A stretch of DNA of 64,000 bases from an uncultured Actinomyces sp. (GTDB taxonomy: Bacteria > Actinomycetota > Actinomycetes > Actinomycetales > Actinomycetaceae), in contig CALHZX010000058.1 of NCBI GenBank assembly GCA_938040725.1, forward strand, positions 4,843-68,842, in the 5' to 3' direction. The notes under the pieces are model-generated. The model was given only the letters and a program-made list of their open reading frames with translations, did no database searches and was not told the DNA's origin. Below, one piece after another: positions 63,358-64,000 of this stretch; the stretch's first letter is position 1, and each line of letters begins with the position of its first letter. The position numbers and the translations under genes are program-made.

Positions 63358-64000
63358 GCGGCGTCGGACGGTTCGAGCGCGTCATCGTCATGAGGCTCGA
63401 ACGACGCGTTTTTCGTCGCATCGGCACCGGCGTGGTCCACCGCCGAATAGTCGAAGCATGACGCAGTGTTTCCGCCCGGGGTTGAAGATTCAACCTCGGC
63501 ACCAACGCACCCCTCCAATGTGCCCACAGGCGTCAGGTCGCCTTCCGCTCCCGCTGCCGGAGCGTGAAGCGTCGGCCCTCTATCCTGTGTGCCTGCCTCA
63601 TCGGGTAGCATGTCCGTTCCTCCATCTGGGGCAACAGCTTCAGTGTGCGGCTGGTTCGTGAGCTCGGCCTCCGCTCCTGACCCCTGCGATATCACCGCAG
63701 AACCCGGCCCCGACCTCGTCGAATAGGGATCACCCTCCGTGCCTCCCGCGGCTTCATCGGTCGAGTGCGCGCCATTCTTTTTGAACTGGGAGGTCCCCCG
63801 CGCCAGGTCATGGCCGACCGAGGAGGCCCGGTAGACGATCGATGATCTGATCTGACCAGCCCCATCGACCCACCCGTTGGGAACGGGACGAGCAACCACG
63901 ACAACGGGATCGCCCTTACGGCAGCTGCGGAACACGTTAGAGGCGAGCGTGTCCCAGGTTTCCACGGTGTACCAGTAGGCACCGTCCTCCACGTAGGAGG
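63354..64000 (-). CDS. ssb: Single-stranded DNA-binding protein (partial, 5' end outside window)
   Basis: The visible 214 residues are the end of the OB fold (YWYTVETWDTLASNVFRSCRKGDPVVVVARPV, NGWVDGAGQIRSSIVYRASSVGHDLARG) and a long disordered tail rich in Gly, Ala, Pro, Thr and Glu. The start lies beyond 64000; the GTG at 63992 is internal. The tail ends DDDALEPSDAA, without the usual DDDIPF-type tip that recruits partner proteins. That suggests a second SSB paralogue (SsbB-like) rather than the main one. Stop shares bases with the acpS stop. Confidence 0.85.
   Translation of the reverse strand, partial: SYVEDGAYWYTVETWDTLASNVFRSCRKGDPVVVVARPVPNGWVDGAGQIRSSIVYRASSVGHDLARGTSQFKKNGAHSTDEAAGGTEGDPYSTRSGPGSAVISQGSGAEAELTNQPHTEAVAPDGGTDMLPDEAGTQDRGPTLHAPAAGAEGDLTPVGTLEGCVGAEVESSTPGGNTASCFDYSAVDHAGADATKNASFEPHDDDALEPSDAA

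Overview
The window is high-GC, densely packed bacterial DNA. I place it in the Actinomycetaceae (Actinomyces/Schaalia type). The grounds are a type I fatty acid synthase encoded as one 3,075-residue polypeptide with acpS directly behind it, actinobacterial families such as DUF2469, DUF3043 and an Rv2175c-like regulator, a PASTA serine/threonine kinase, class II DAHP synthase, and a gene order that recalls the Mycobacterium tuberculosis Rv2173-Rv2192 segment. Genus and species are inferred. I recognised no rRNA, tRNA, CRISPR array, insertion sequence or prophage.

Layout. 1-11.9 kb, minus strand: translation, secretion and transcription core (yraN, DUF2469, rnhB, lepB, rplS, trmD fused to a GNAT domain, rimM, khpA, rpsP, an amidohydrolase, ffh, ftsY, a small membrane protein and the primary sigma factor). 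12.0-22.5 kb: polyprenyl diphosphate synthase, Rv2175c-like protein, PASTA kinase, class II DAHP synthase, PPi-dependent phosphofructokinase, a PlsC-type acyltransferase, a DEDDh/GIY-YIG nuclease, trpD and a receiver-like protein. 22.6-30.7 kb: FKBP lipoprotein, Fe-S carrier, glycerate kinase, M20 peptidase, DUF3043, an unknown gene, pyrD, a TrmH/SpoU methyltransferase and a HAD phosphatase.

30.7-39.1 kb: MetP/MetS-type amino-acid importer with a 53-residue subunit, AEC transporter, UDP-galactopyranose mutase, a LytTR two-component system followed by a GNAT gene, and a glycosyltransferase with a GtrA-like membrane protein. 39.1-47.2 kb is a carbohydrate region: GH3 glycosidase, Cof-type HAD phosphatase, MFS transporter, two stand-alone PTS EIIB genes, one EIIA gene and malQ, with no EIIC in the window. 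47.4-63.4 kb: ettA, then the lipid cluster birA, accA-type and accB-type carboxylase subunits, fas and acpS. This cluster would biotinylate the carboxylase, make malonyl-CoA, build fatty acids and activate the ACP domain. The window ends in a partial SSB gene.

Regulatory signals recur. Most convergent junctions and several operon ends carry near-perfect terminator hairpins. At least seven genes have a TANNNT -10 hexamer 6-7 nt before the start codon, which suggests leaderless transcripts. Inverted repeats lie at promoters of the sugar genes, and a 13-bp-stem hairpin overlaps the ftsY start codon.
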